DNA of 10,893 nt from an uncultured Microcaldota archaeon (GTDB lineage Archaea > Micrarchaeota > Micrarchaeia > Anstonellales > Anstonellaceae). The stretch is taken from NCBI GenBank assembly GCA_903923795.1, contig CAIXYX010000124.1, forward strand, positions 1 through 10,893, written 5' to 3'. Positions 1 through 6,377 of the stretch are shown in pieces; positions within the stretch are counted from its first letter, which is position 1, and every line of letters starts with the position of its first letter. The notes beneath the pieces were generated by a model, which was not told where the DNA came from, did not search any database, and saw nothing but the letters and a program-made list of their open reading frames with translations. The position numbers and the translations under genes were made by a program.

Positions 1-345
1 CCCAAAGACAAAGTCTCCGCCCTGCTCGGCAAGAAGATCGGCGACGAGCTCGACGGCGGTTTGGTGGCCGCCGCCGGCTATGTGTTCAAAGTCACCGGCG
101 GCTCCGACACTTCCGGCTACCCCATGCGCCATGACGTCACCGGCCCCCGGCGCACAGGCGTGCTGCTCTCGAGCGGCACGGGATTCATCTCGCACTCGCA
201 TGGACAGAGGGCCAAGCGCAACGTGCGCGGCAACCTCGTCTCGGACGAGATTCAGCAGGTCAACTGCAAGGTAAAGACGCCTGGGACAAAACCGCTCGCT
301 GAACTGTTCCCGCCATCGGCCAAAAAGGAGAAAGAGAAGAAATAG
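1..345 (+). CDS. rps6e: 30S ribosomal protein S6e, 3' part (5' end outside window)
   Basis: The frame is open from base 1 and ends at TAG 343-345, giving 114 visible residues. It encodes S6e, a small-subunit ribosomal protein shared by archaea and eukaryotes. The visible part begins in the LLGKKIGDELDG region and continues through the family hallmarks GGSDTSGYPMR, GPRRTGVLLSSG and the basic stretch around GQRAKRNVRGN, ending with a Lys/Glu-rich tail (KKEKEKK). Full archaeal S6e is about 125-135 residues, so roughly 15-25 N-terminal residues lie upstream of the window. eif2g follows after 61 bases on the same strand; S6e next to aIF2 gamma is a recurring archaeal gene pair. I see no terminator between them, so cotranscription is likely. 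Family identity is secure; the true start cannot be seen. Confidence 0.95.
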   Translation, partial: PKDKVSALLGKKIGDELDGGLVAAAGYVFKVTGGSDTSGYPMRHDVTGPRRTGVLLSSGTGFISHSHGQRAKRNVRGNLVSDEIQQVNCKVKTPGTKPLAELFPPSAKKEKEKK

Positions 346-406
346 GCGAGCAGACGTTTCGCGGGAATAGAAGCATAGAGCAGAAGCAGATATTTTGAGG
401 GATTGA

Positions 407-1624
407 TTGAGTCAGGCGCAAGTCAACATCGGAATGGTCGGCCATGTCGACCATGGCAAGACCAGCCTCACCCGCGCCCTCACCGGCAAATGGACAGACA
501 CCCATTCCGAGGAGCTCAAGCGCGGCATCACGATAAAGATAGGCTATGCTGACGTGACTTTTTACAAAAACAAGAAAGACGGACGCTATTTGCCCGAAAA
601 TCAGTTGCCGAAAGAAGCGAAAGAGAAGAGCGAATGGGAAATCGCGCGCCGCGTGTCTTTCCTCGACGCGCCGGGCCATGAGACTCTCATGACCACCATG
701 ATTTCGGCAGCAAATATAGTTGATGGCGCGCTGCTTGTCATCGCCGCTAATGAGCCCTGCCCCCAAGCCCAGACGGCCGAACATTTGATGGTGCTCGACA
801 TTTTGGGCATAAAGAATGTCATAGTTGTCCAGAACAAGATTGATTTGGTTGCCGAGGACAAGGCGATTGAGAATTACAAACAGATAAAGGCCTTTTTGAA
901 AGGCAGCAGCGCCGAAAAAGCGCCCATCATCCCCATCTCGGCAAATTACAATGCCAACATCGACAAATTGGTGGAGGCCATCGAGAAGCATATCCCGACG
1001 CCGAAGAGGAATGAGACGGCGCCGGCCAAGATGTATATCACGCGCTCATTTGACATAAACCGCCCGGGCCAGCCTATAAGCAAATTGACTGGCGGAGTGC
1101 TGGGTGGTTCGTTAATTACGGGCACGCTCAAAGTCGGCGACAAGCTCAAGATAAAGCCCGGCATATTGCGCAAGGAGAAGGACAAAGAGGGCAAGGAGAC
1201 TTATCTTTCGCTCGAATTCGAAGTGACGAGTTTGAATGGAGCTGACGGTCCGCTTACTGTGGCGCATCCGGGCGGGCTGATCGGGATAGGCACAACCCTT
1301 GACCCGGCCTTGACAAAAGGCGACAGTCTGGTTGGAAATATCGTCGGAAATCCGGCCGCTTTGGGCCCTGTTTTGGAGATGCCGGAAATAGAGTATACGC
1401 TCATCAAGCGCGAAGGGTTCGACAACCCGCCGCTCAAGGCGGCCGAGCCTCTTGTCATTTCTTCCGGTACAGCGACTTCAATCGGAGTCATCGTCAAGCT
1501 CAAGGGCGGCGCGCTGACATTGAAATTGAAGAGGCCGATTTACGCCGAGAAGGGCCAGAAGGTGGCGTTATCAAGACGCATGGGCCAGAGATGGAGATTG
1601 AGCGCATTCGGAATTGTGAAATAA
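407..1624 (+). CDS. eif2g: Translation initiation factor aIF2, gamma subunit
   Basis: This GTPase subunit of aIF2 delivers initiator Met-tRNA to the small ribosomal subunit in the cytoplasm. The 405-residue chain shows the G1 loop GHVDHGKT (12-19), switch-1 Thr42 in RGITIKIGYAD, G3 DAPGH (87-91), G4 NKID (143-146) and G5 SAN (178-180). Beta-barrel domains II and III follow, including GGVLGGSLITG (229-239) and the closing GQRWRLSAFGIVK. The start is TTG at 407: an in-frame TGA lies directly before it (404-406), and the next ATG (codon 10) would cut into the first strand before the P-loop. GAGG at 397-400 is spaced 6 bases from the TTG. Oddity: the segment between switch 1 and G3 (residues 52-80), where most archaeal homologues carry a four-cysteine zinc knuckle, has no cysteine. 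The only Cys in the chain is 118. It lies in the S6e unit and is followed by a response regulator. Confidence 0.96.
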   Translation: MSQAQVNIGMVGHVDHGKTSLTRALTGKWTDTHSEELKRGITIKIGYADVTFYKNKKDGRYLPENQLPKEAKEKSEWEIARRVSFLDAPGHETLMTTMISAANIVDGALLVIAANEPCPQAQTAEHLMVLDILGIKNVIVVQNKIDLVAEDKAIENYKQIKAFLKGSSAEKAPIIPISANYNANIDKLVEAIEKHIPTPKRNETAPAKMYITRSFDINRPGQPISKLTGGVLGGSLITGTLKVGDKLKIKPGILRKEKDKEGKETYLSLEFEVTSLNGADGPLTVAHPGGLIGIGTTLDPALTKGDSLVGNIVGNPAALGPVLEMPEIEYTLIKREGFDNPPLKAAEPLVISSGTATSIGVIVKLKGGALTLKLKRPIYAEKGQKVALSRRMGQRWRLSAFGIVK

Positions 1625-1666
1625 AGGCAGAGATACGCAGGAATTGCGCCAGACGAGGCGGAAAAC

Positions 1667-2125
1667 ATGCAAATGGAAACCCTCAGACCCATCACTGCGA
1701 TGAAACCGGCTCCGCAGAAGGCAAATACCTGCGCCTGGCCACGCTCGAAGATACTGGTTGTTGATGACGACTTCGCCAGTCTGATGATAATTAAGAGGAT
1801 GCTTAATGGGAGCTATGAGATAAAGACAGCTGGGACCGGCCATGATGCCACCAAACTGCTGACGACTGAGAGATTCAACCTGATTCTGATGGACATCTAT
1901 CTGCCAGGTAAGAGCGGAATAGAATTGACGTGCGAGATTAGGGCAGATAAAAATAACCTTAACACAAATACACCGGTTCTCGCGATGTCGGCAACATATA
2001 AAGAGAGTATAGAAAAATTATGCCCGCAGTATGGGGTTTTCGAGGAATATCTCCTAAAACCGATAGATGATGGGATCCTGCATGCCAAGATAGCGCAGTA
2101 CGTCCTGCCCGCGCATTTCGAATAA
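1667..2125 (+). CDS. Stand-alone response regulator receiver (CheY-like) protein
   Basis: This 152-residue protein is one receiver domain with no output domain, preceded by a ~26-residue N-terminal extension. Receiver landmarks are all present: the acidic cluster VVDDD (31-35), phospho-acceptor Asp76 in LILMDIYLP, switch Ser108 in LAMSAT, and the conserved Lys131 in LLKP. It should therefore accept a phosphate from a histidine kinase and act by protein-protein contact, as CheY or Spo0F do. No kinase or chemotaxis gene is visible here, so the partner is unknown. The ATG at 1667 has GAGG (1655-1658) 8 bases upstream; ATGs at 1673 and 1700 are alternatives that keep the domain whole. It starts 42 bases after eif2g with no promoter seen, so it probably shares that transcript. 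Its second half is noticeably more A/T-rich than eif2g, which could reflect later acquisition. Confidence 0.9.
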   Translation: MQMETLRPITAMKPAPQKANTCAWPRSKILVVDDDFASLMIIKRMLNGSYEIKTAGTGHDATKLLTTERFNLILMDIYLPGKSGIELTCEIRADKNNLNTNTPVLAMSATYKESIEKLCPQYGVFEEYLLKPIDDGILHAKIAQYVLPAHFE

Positions 2126-2147
2126 AACCGCTACAGACGCCAGACAC

Positions 2148-2177
2148 GGGGCCGGATTAGCCTGTCGAAACCGGCCC
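2148..2177 (+). terminator. Inverted repeat after the response regulator, possible terminator
   Basis: GGGCCGG (2148-2154) and CCGGCCC (2171-2177) form a perfect 7-base inverted repeat around a 16-base loop, 22 bases past the response regulator stop. It is followed by a T-rich run (TCTTATTTATAG). It could end the rps6e-eif2g-regulator transcript. The T-rich part overlaps the endA promoter, so termination and promoter roles may be combined. Function is inferred from position only. Confidence 0.45.
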
Positions 2178-2183
2178 GGCTCT

Positions 2184-2191
2184 TATTTATA
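2184..2191 (+). promoter_or_regulatory. TATA box for endA (leaderless start)
   Basis: TATTTATA at 2184-2191 lies about 26 bases before the endA ATG at 2215. That is the usual archaeal TATA-to-start-site distance, so transcription should begin at or within a few bases of the ATG. No Shine-Dalgarno sequence precedes the ATG, which agrees with leaderless initiation. Confidence 0.55.
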
Positions 2192-2214
2192 GTCTTAGCG
2201 CCCGAGTTTAGATT

Positions 2215-3399
2215 ATGGCCGTCGAACTGGAAGTTTTGCCCAAAGAGAAAAGAGTGCAGGCGACACAGCCGCAGAGCGTGAGCTCGCTTGTCAGTGGTTA
2301 CTGGGGCATAATGAATAGAGGCAAAGTCGAGCTGTCGGCAGAGGAGGCTCTTTATCTCATAGACATTAGAAATGCCAAAGTGCATGACCCGGCCAACAAT
2401 TACTGGCACTTCAACGAGGTGGCGGAATTGCTTGATAGGCCGAAATTGATGGCTCGATATTTCACATTCAAGGATTGGCGCGACAGAGGGCTGATTGCCC
2501 GTCCGTCTGCCGAGATGGAGTCGAATTACAAGCACAATCCACTCAAAGCTTATCCTAATGGAAAATTCGTTGCCCCCGGCTTTGCCGCCAAAGCACGTTT
2601 TTATGCCGATGACTTGATGGCTGTTGTTGATGATGACGAGACTGCCAAGGCACTTTATACTTCCGGATGGTTCGGCCAATATGCCACTTACAAGGCAGAG
2701 CAGCGCGGGCGGCTTGGCAAACTGGATGTTTATGAGACTCTTTTTTTGATGAAGCATGCGGGCTTGAAATTGGAGAATTCGAATGAGAAGGAAGTCGTAA
2801 AACTGGCAGTTGAGCGGAGGCCGGACTTCAAGGCTTTGATGGACGTTTACGAAGACTGGCGCTTGCAGGGGTTCGTGCTAAAGACTGGTTTCAAATTCGG
2901 CACACACTTTAGGATTTACTTCCCCGGCGCCAATCCGGGCAAGGGCGAGAATTGGGTGCACAGCCAGCATGTGCTGCATATTTTCCCCAAGAAGAGTAGA
3001 TTGCTCATCTCGGAATGGGCAAGGGCAATTAGGGTGGCGCATTCGGTGCGAAAAACGTTTGTTTTGGCCATTCCGGGGCAGAAGAAAAAGAAAAATGAGC
3101 ATGCGCACAAATCCGAAAAATCATCTTCGCTCGACTTCTTGCTTTATCACAGGCACGGAATTGACATAGAGAATCCGAAGACCGGCACGCCGCGCTATCT
3201 GATGCTTTCTCTTTCGGAAGAGGAATATTTGGGCGGCGAGGAGATGGCCGAGGCCATTGAAGAATGCAAGCATGCGGGGCTTGAGCTGATGATTGCCATT
3301 GCTGACAGGGAGACGAGTGTCACTTATTACGCCGTGCATCGGATTGAGATACCTGGCAGCGAGTATGAATATTACGAGATAGAGTGGGTGCAGCCTTAG
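2215..3399 (+). CDS. endA: tRNA-intron splicing endonuclease, three-unit (epsilon-type)
   Basis: EndA cuts introns from pre-tRNA at bulge-helix-bulge motifs. The chain is 394 residues, against roughly 180 for homotetrameric and 300-350 for two-unit homodimeric archaeal forms. Three units can be read. First is an N-terminal half-unit with GKVELSAEEALYLID (37-50). Next is a complete catalytic unit, starting near YETLFLMK (173-180) and continuing through VYEDWRLQGF and KTGFKFGTHFRIY. Last is a C-terminal beta unit with LMLSLSEEEYL (329-339) and YYAVHRIEIPG (371-381). The catalytic triad appears as Tyr235, His249 and Lys280 (in AHSVRK); the 31-residue His-Lys spacing matches the family as I recall it. 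A lysine-rich linker (289-303) joins catalytic and beta units. This architecture is the one described for ARMAN archaea, where it forms a homodimer with broad substrate range. The ATG follows a TATA box at leaderless distance. Family assignment is firm; unit boundaries are estimates. Confidence 0.94.
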   Translation: MAVELEVLPKEKRVQATQPQSVSSLVSGYWGIMNRGKVELSAEEALYLIDIRNAKVHDPANNYWHFNEVAELLDRPKLMARYFTFKDWRDRGLIARPSAEMESNYKHNPLKAYPNGKFVAPGFAAKARFYADDLMAVVDDDETAKALYTSGWFGQYATYKAEQRGRLGKLDVYETLFLMKHAGLKLENSNEKEVVKLAVERRPDFKALMDVYEDWRLQGFVLKTGFKFGTHFRIYFPGANPGKGENWVHSQHVLHIFPKKSRLLISEWARAIRVAHSVRKTFVLAIPGQKKKKNEHAHKSEKSSSLDFLLYHRHGIDIENPKTGTPRYLMLSLSEEEYLGGEEMAEAIEECKHAGLELMIAIADRETSVTYYAVHRIEIPGSEYEYYEIEWVQP

Positions 3400-3413
3400 T
3401 TTATTGAGCCGCA

Positions 3414-3704
3414 CTATTTCCGCTTCTTTTTCGCTTTCTTGATTTTAGTTTTTCCACTTCTATTAGCCAAAATCAGGTAGCCGTTGATTATTGCGATGAG
3501 CGTGGCGATGGCATTGAGCGCGAGGAAAACCATGTCGTTGAGCAAATAGGCATGATAGGTGAGGAAGGCAGAGCCGAAGAGGTAGAGAAGGACGAATTTG
3601 AGATTGAGATTTTTGCCTTTCTCCTTGTAATTCTGCCAAGTCTCCGGCAGCCATGCTATGAGGATTAGAGCCATGCCCAATAAACCGAGGTAATCGAGGT
3701 CCAT
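3414..3704 (-). CDS. SemiSWEET-like (MtN3/PQ-loop) small membrane transporter
   Basis: From the ATG at 3704 the protein has 96 residues and three predicted helices: about 5-20, 36-54 and 57-80. This is the three-helix bundle of SemiSWEETs, which dimerise to move sugars across the membrane. The opening MDLDYLGLLG, the TM1 end AWLPETWQNYKEKG and the TM3 Asn64 fit the family. The PQ motif reads Pro-Glu (20-21) instead of Pro-Gln. A basic tail (KTKIKKAKKKRK, 85-96) ends the protein, probably on the cytoplasmic side. An in-frame TTG at 3737 would add 11 hydrophobic residues; I prefer the ATG because it matches the family N-terminus, although neither start has a clear ribosome site. The gene lies 43 bases after argH on the same strand and is probably cotranscribed. 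Substrate is unknown; other PQ-loop families are possible. Confidence 0.75.
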   Translation of the reverse strand: MDLDYLGLLGMALILIAWLPETWQNYKEKGKNLNLKFVLLYLFGSAFLTYHAYLLNDMVFLALNAIATLIAIINGYLILANRSGKTKIKKAKKKRK

Positions 3705-3747
3705 GGTAATGGAAAAAAGGGAAAGAATAAGAAACAAAGGTATTGGC

Positions 3748-5115
3748 TCAGCCGATCAATTGCTTATATGCAGTCTCGATTTTCTTCTTCTCGTTTTCGA
3801 TGAATTTCTTCGCGCTGCCATCAAGCGCCAATTTCATCTTCATCTTGGGTCTCTCGTTCGAAGTTGCGGCTGCCCACGCTTTGGCATTGAGAGGCGGAAT
3901 AGGCGGGGCTGCCGAGAGCGGGATGCCCGCTTTGGCGCATTCGCCGACCAGTTTGCCGGACAAGCCGTGTGCCTCGCGGAACGGCACGCCCGCCAATGCG
4001 AGGGCATCGGCCACTTGCGTTGCTTGCGCATAGCCAGAATCCAGCTCTTTTTCGATGAGCGCGGAATCAAACTCGAGTTTTGGCACTAATTTGGCGAGTA
4101 TCTGCACTGATGCTTGGCTGACCTCAAGGCCTTTCATAATCGGCGGCTTTGTCTCGGCCATGTCGGAATGATAGCCTGACATGAGGCCCTTCTTTACAGT
4201 GAGCACGAACACAAGGTGGGCATAGAGGCGGCTGGTGCGGCCTCTCACCAATTCGAGCACGTCGGGATTGCGCTTGTTCGGCATCATGGATGAGCCAGTG
4301 CAGAAGGAGTCGGGGATTTTGATAAGCCCTTTCTGCGAAAGCCAGATGAGCTCCTCAGACAAGCTTGAGAGCCTCATTGCCATTATTGCTAAGTCGGCCA
4401 GCACTTCGGCCTCGCTCTCGCCGCGCGAGCTGATGGTGTCGAGGGGGTTCGATTGGGTGGAAGCAAATGCTAGAAGATTCGTCGTGTAAGCTCTGTCGAT
4501 AGGCCAGTCTGTTCCCGCTACGGCGCCTGCGCCAAGCGGATTCTGGTTCACGCGCGAGTAGGCGGACATGAGCCTCTGCATGTCGCGGCCCAAGCCCTGA
4601 ATCCATGAGTCGCACCAGAGGCTAATGGTAATTGGTTGCGCCACTCTGGTGTGGGTGTAGCCGACCATGGGGCCGTCATGCTTTGACAAGGTGACGAAGG
4701 AAGCTTGAAGTGCGCAAATGTCATCTGCCAATTTGAGAATCTCCTCTCTCATGAAAAGTCTCATGTCAAGAAGCACCTGATCATTTCTCGAGCGGGCGGT
4801 GTGCATCTTTTTGCCTGCGGGAGTCATCTTGCTCACTGCTGCCTCGACGTTTGTGTGCACGTCTTCTAATGCGACGTCGAGCTTGAACTGACCGTTCTCG
4901 TATTGCGAGAGGACCGACTTGAGTGCTGCGTGGATTTCTGACGCCTCTTTTGCTGAAATTATTTTCTGCTTTGCCAGCATTTTGACATGGGCCATGCTAC
5001 CCAAGATATCGTGGCGCACCAATTGCGCATCGAACACGATGTTCTCGGCTGAATTGTAACTTATCACATCCGGGGTCGCGCCCTCGAATGCGCCTTGCCA
5101 TAGTTTTTGAACCAT
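3748..5115 (-). CDS. argH: Argininosuccinate lyase
   Basis: ArgH splits argininosuccinate into arginine and fumarate, the last step of arginine synthesis. It belongs to the fumarase/aspartase superfamily and normally works as a cytoplasmic tetramer. Counting from ATG 5115 (455 residues), visible motifs are EDVHTNVE (84-91), ARSRNDQ (107-113), the catalytic His in GYTHTRVAQP (152-161), NPLGAGAVAGTDWPIDR (192-208) and the signature GSSMMPNKRNPD (274-285), whose second Ser is the expected catalytic residue. The length is normal. An in-frame ATG at 5127 would add four residues. I choose 5115 because GGTGA (minus strand, 5121-5125) sits 5 bases before it and MVQKLWQGAFEG matches the usual start. 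The TATA box at 5153-5160 predicts a start site close to 5130, so ATG 5127 could still be used as a near-leaderless start. cysK and argG lie upstream on the same strand; the SemiSWEET gene follows. Confidence 0.96.
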   Translation of the reverse strand: MVQKLWQGAFEGATPDVISYNSAENIVFDAQLVRHDILGSMAHVKMLAKQKIISAKEASEIHAALKSVLSQYENGQFKLDVALEDVHTNVEAAVSKMTPAGKKMHTARSRNDQVLLDMRLFMREEILKLADDICALQASFVTLSKHDGPMVGYTHTRVAQPITISLWCDSWIQGLGRDMQRLMSAYSRVNQNPLGAGAVAGTDWPIDRAYTTNLLAFASTQSNPLDTISSRGESEAEVLADLAIMAMRLSSLSEELIWLSQKGLIKIPDSFCTGSSMMPNKRNPDVLELVRGRTSRLYAHLVFVLTVKKGLMSGYHSDMAETKPPIMKGLEVSQASVQILAKLVPKLEFDSALIEKELDSGYAQATQVADALALAGVPFREAHGLSGKLVGECAKAGIPLSAAPPIPPLNAKAWAAATSNERPKMKMKLALDGSAKKFIENEKKKIETAYKQLIG

Positions 5116-5152
5116 GAGAGTCACCATAGATGCCTAGCTGTCGGCGGGCTGG

Positions 5153-5160
5153 TTTATATC
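5153..5160 (-). promoter_or_regulatory. TATA box for argH
   Basis: Minus-strand GATATAAA lies about 29 bases before ATG 5127 and 41 before ATG 5115. The expected start site is near 5130, giving a short leader that contains the GGTGA ribosome site. A second A/T-rich box (minus CTATATTTATAATAG, 5176-5190) about 25-30 bases further upstream is an alternative. Confidence 0.55.
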
Positions 5161-5210
5161 TTTGCGCTCGCTCCGCTATTATAAATATAGAGATAAATGA
5201 AACAAAATAT

Positions 5211-5233
5211 GAAAAAATGTTTTATAAAAAACA
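5211..5233 (-). terminator. Palindromic A/T-rich 3' element after cysK
   Basis: TGTTTT (5218-5223) and AAAACA (5228-5233) form a 6-base inverted repeat around ATAA, starting 12 bases past the cysK stop. On the minus strand the element is followed by a TTTTTT run, as expected for oligo-T archaeal termination. The 17 bases at 5217-5233 occur unchanged at 7702-7718. Confidence 0.55.
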
Positions 5234-5244
5234 AGAGATGATAT

Positions 5245-6168
5245 TCACAAATTGAACAGTTTCGTGCTCAGATACCGCTCTCCCCGATCAGGGAAAATGA
5301 CGGCCATGCGGCCGCCGGGGGCGGTTTTGGCCACTTCAACAGCCGCCAGAAGGGCCGCGCCTGACGACATGCCGACGAAAATGCCCTCTGCTCGGACTAT
5401 CTGCCGCGCCATCTCAAATGCATTCTCTGTCTCCACCATCACCGTCCTATCGATTTTGGACGGGTCGTAGATGGAGGGCACGATGGCTTCCTCCATGTTC
5501 TTGAGGCCCTGTATGTAATGGCCCTTCACGGGCTGGGCGCACACGATTTGTATTTCTGGGAGCTTCTCCTTGAGATATTTGCCAACCCCCATGAGGGTGC
5601 CCGAGGTGCCCAGAGCAGACACAAAATAATCCAACCGCCCGTCCATCTGCTGGAAAATCTCTTCGGCCGTGGTCTGGTAGTGCGCGATCTTATTGTAGTG
5701 GTTGGAGAACTGATCAGGCATGAAATATTTGCCAGGCTCGTTTTTCACCAGTTCGCGCGCCTTTATGATGGCGCCATCGGTTCCACCGGCGGCAGATGTG
5801 AGGAGTATGCGCGCACCCAAGGCAGCCATGGTTTGTCTCCGCTCAACCGACACGGCCTCGCTCATGACAATCTCGACTTCGTAACCCTTCACCGCCCCCA
5901 CCATGGCGAGGCCTATGCCCGTGTTGCCCGAGGTTGGCTCGAGGATGGTCATTCCTTTTTTTAGAGCGCCCTCGCTTTCCGCCTGCTCTATCATTTTCAG
6001 CGCGATGCGGTCTTTCACGCTCCCCATGGGATTGTGGCCCTCCAATTTGGCATAAATCTCCAGCGCCGGATTCGGATTTAGGCGGTTGATCCGCACCATA
6101 GGCGTGTGGCCGATAGCTTGCAGGATGTCGGGATAGACGCCGGATGCGCCCGCAGAATAATTCATCAT
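5245..6168 (-). CDS. cysK: Cysteine synthase family PLP enzyme (beta-replacement)
   Basis: This fold-type II PLP enzyme probably makes cysteine from an activated serine (O-acetyl- or O-phosphoserine) and sulfide. From ATG 6168 it has 307 residues, the normal length. Motifs: GHTPMVRI (20-27), the PLP lysine Lys52 in NPMGSVKDR, substrate loop EPTSGNTGIGLA (77-88), the PLP-phosphate loop GTSGT (187-191), GMSSGA (266-271) and FPDRGERYLST (292-302). GAGGTGA (minus strand, 6174-6180) precedes the ATG by 5 bases. The frame stays open to 6261, but that extension has no ATG, is Arg/Ser-rich and lies outside the conserved domain, so I reject it. It sits between argG and argH, with a 209-base gap after argG and 129 bases before the argH ATG. 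The donor (O-acetyl- versus O-phosphoserine) cannot be fixed from sequence alone, and a cystathionine beta-synthase-like role is possible. Confidence 0.9.
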   Translation of the reverse strand: MMNYSAGASGVYPDILQAIGHTPMVRINRLNPNPALEIYAKLEGHNPMGSVKDRIALKMIEQAESEGALKKGMTILEPTSGNTGIGLAMVGAVKGYEVEIVMSEAVSVERRQTMAALGARILLTSAAGGTDGAIIKARELVKNEPGKYFMPDQFSNHYNKIAHYQTTAEEIFQQMDGRLDYFVSALGTSGTLMGVGKYLKEKLPEIQIVCAQPVKGHYIQGLKNMEEAIVPSIYDPSKIDRTVMVETENAFEMARQIVRAEGIFVGMSSGAALLAAVEVAKTAPGGRMAVIFPDRGERYLSTKLFNL

Positions 6169-6203
6169 GTTCTTCACCTCGATTGCTCTAAGTTGTTGTC
6201 CGG

Positions 6204-6239
6204 TCCGCGCGCTTCGGGCGCTGACTACACGCACGCGGA
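6204..6239 (-). other. GC-rich nested inverted repeat in the argG-cysK gap
   Basis: TCCGCG (6204-6209) pairs with CGCGGA (6234-6239), and inside it GCGC (6209-6212) pairs with GCGC (6218-6221). The structure would lie in the cysK leader, about 36 bases before the start codon. The surrounding stretch 6181-6300 is GC-rich with no convincing TATA box near cysK. I see no known riboswitch or tRNA here; a structured leader is only a possibility. Confidence 0.3.
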
Positions 6240-6324
6240 AAAAGAGGCTAACTACAGACACTGCGATTCGAAGCTACGCTTGAGGCAGGGAAAAGAGAAT
6301 TGAATATGGCCGCCAGTTTCATGA

Positions 6325-6356
6325 TTGAATAAATGAAAGAAAGAATAAAAAGAGAT
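6325..6356 (-). terminator. Pyrimidine/T-rich tract after argG
   Basis: About 20-50 bases past the argG stop the minus strand runs CTCTTTTTATTCTTTC and stays T-rich to TTTATTCAAT. Archaeal transcription commonly ends on such oligo-T tracts without a hairpin. It may also supply weak promoter sequence (TTTATTCAA) for a long-leader cysK transcript; I cannot tell the two roles apart. Confidence 0.4.
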
Positions 6357-6377
6357 GTAACTTACGCCTTGCCCAAT

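Noticed and set aside
6169..6261. N-terminal extension of the cysteine-synthase protein by 31 codons
   Set aside because: No ATG in the extension and no family similarity, while ATG 6168 has GAGGTGA at ideal spacing.
6261..6285. Possible tRNA T-loop (ATTCGAA at 6266-6272)
   Set aside because: The bases on either side do not pair into a T stem on either strand, and no acceptor or anticodon arm can be drawn in the gap.
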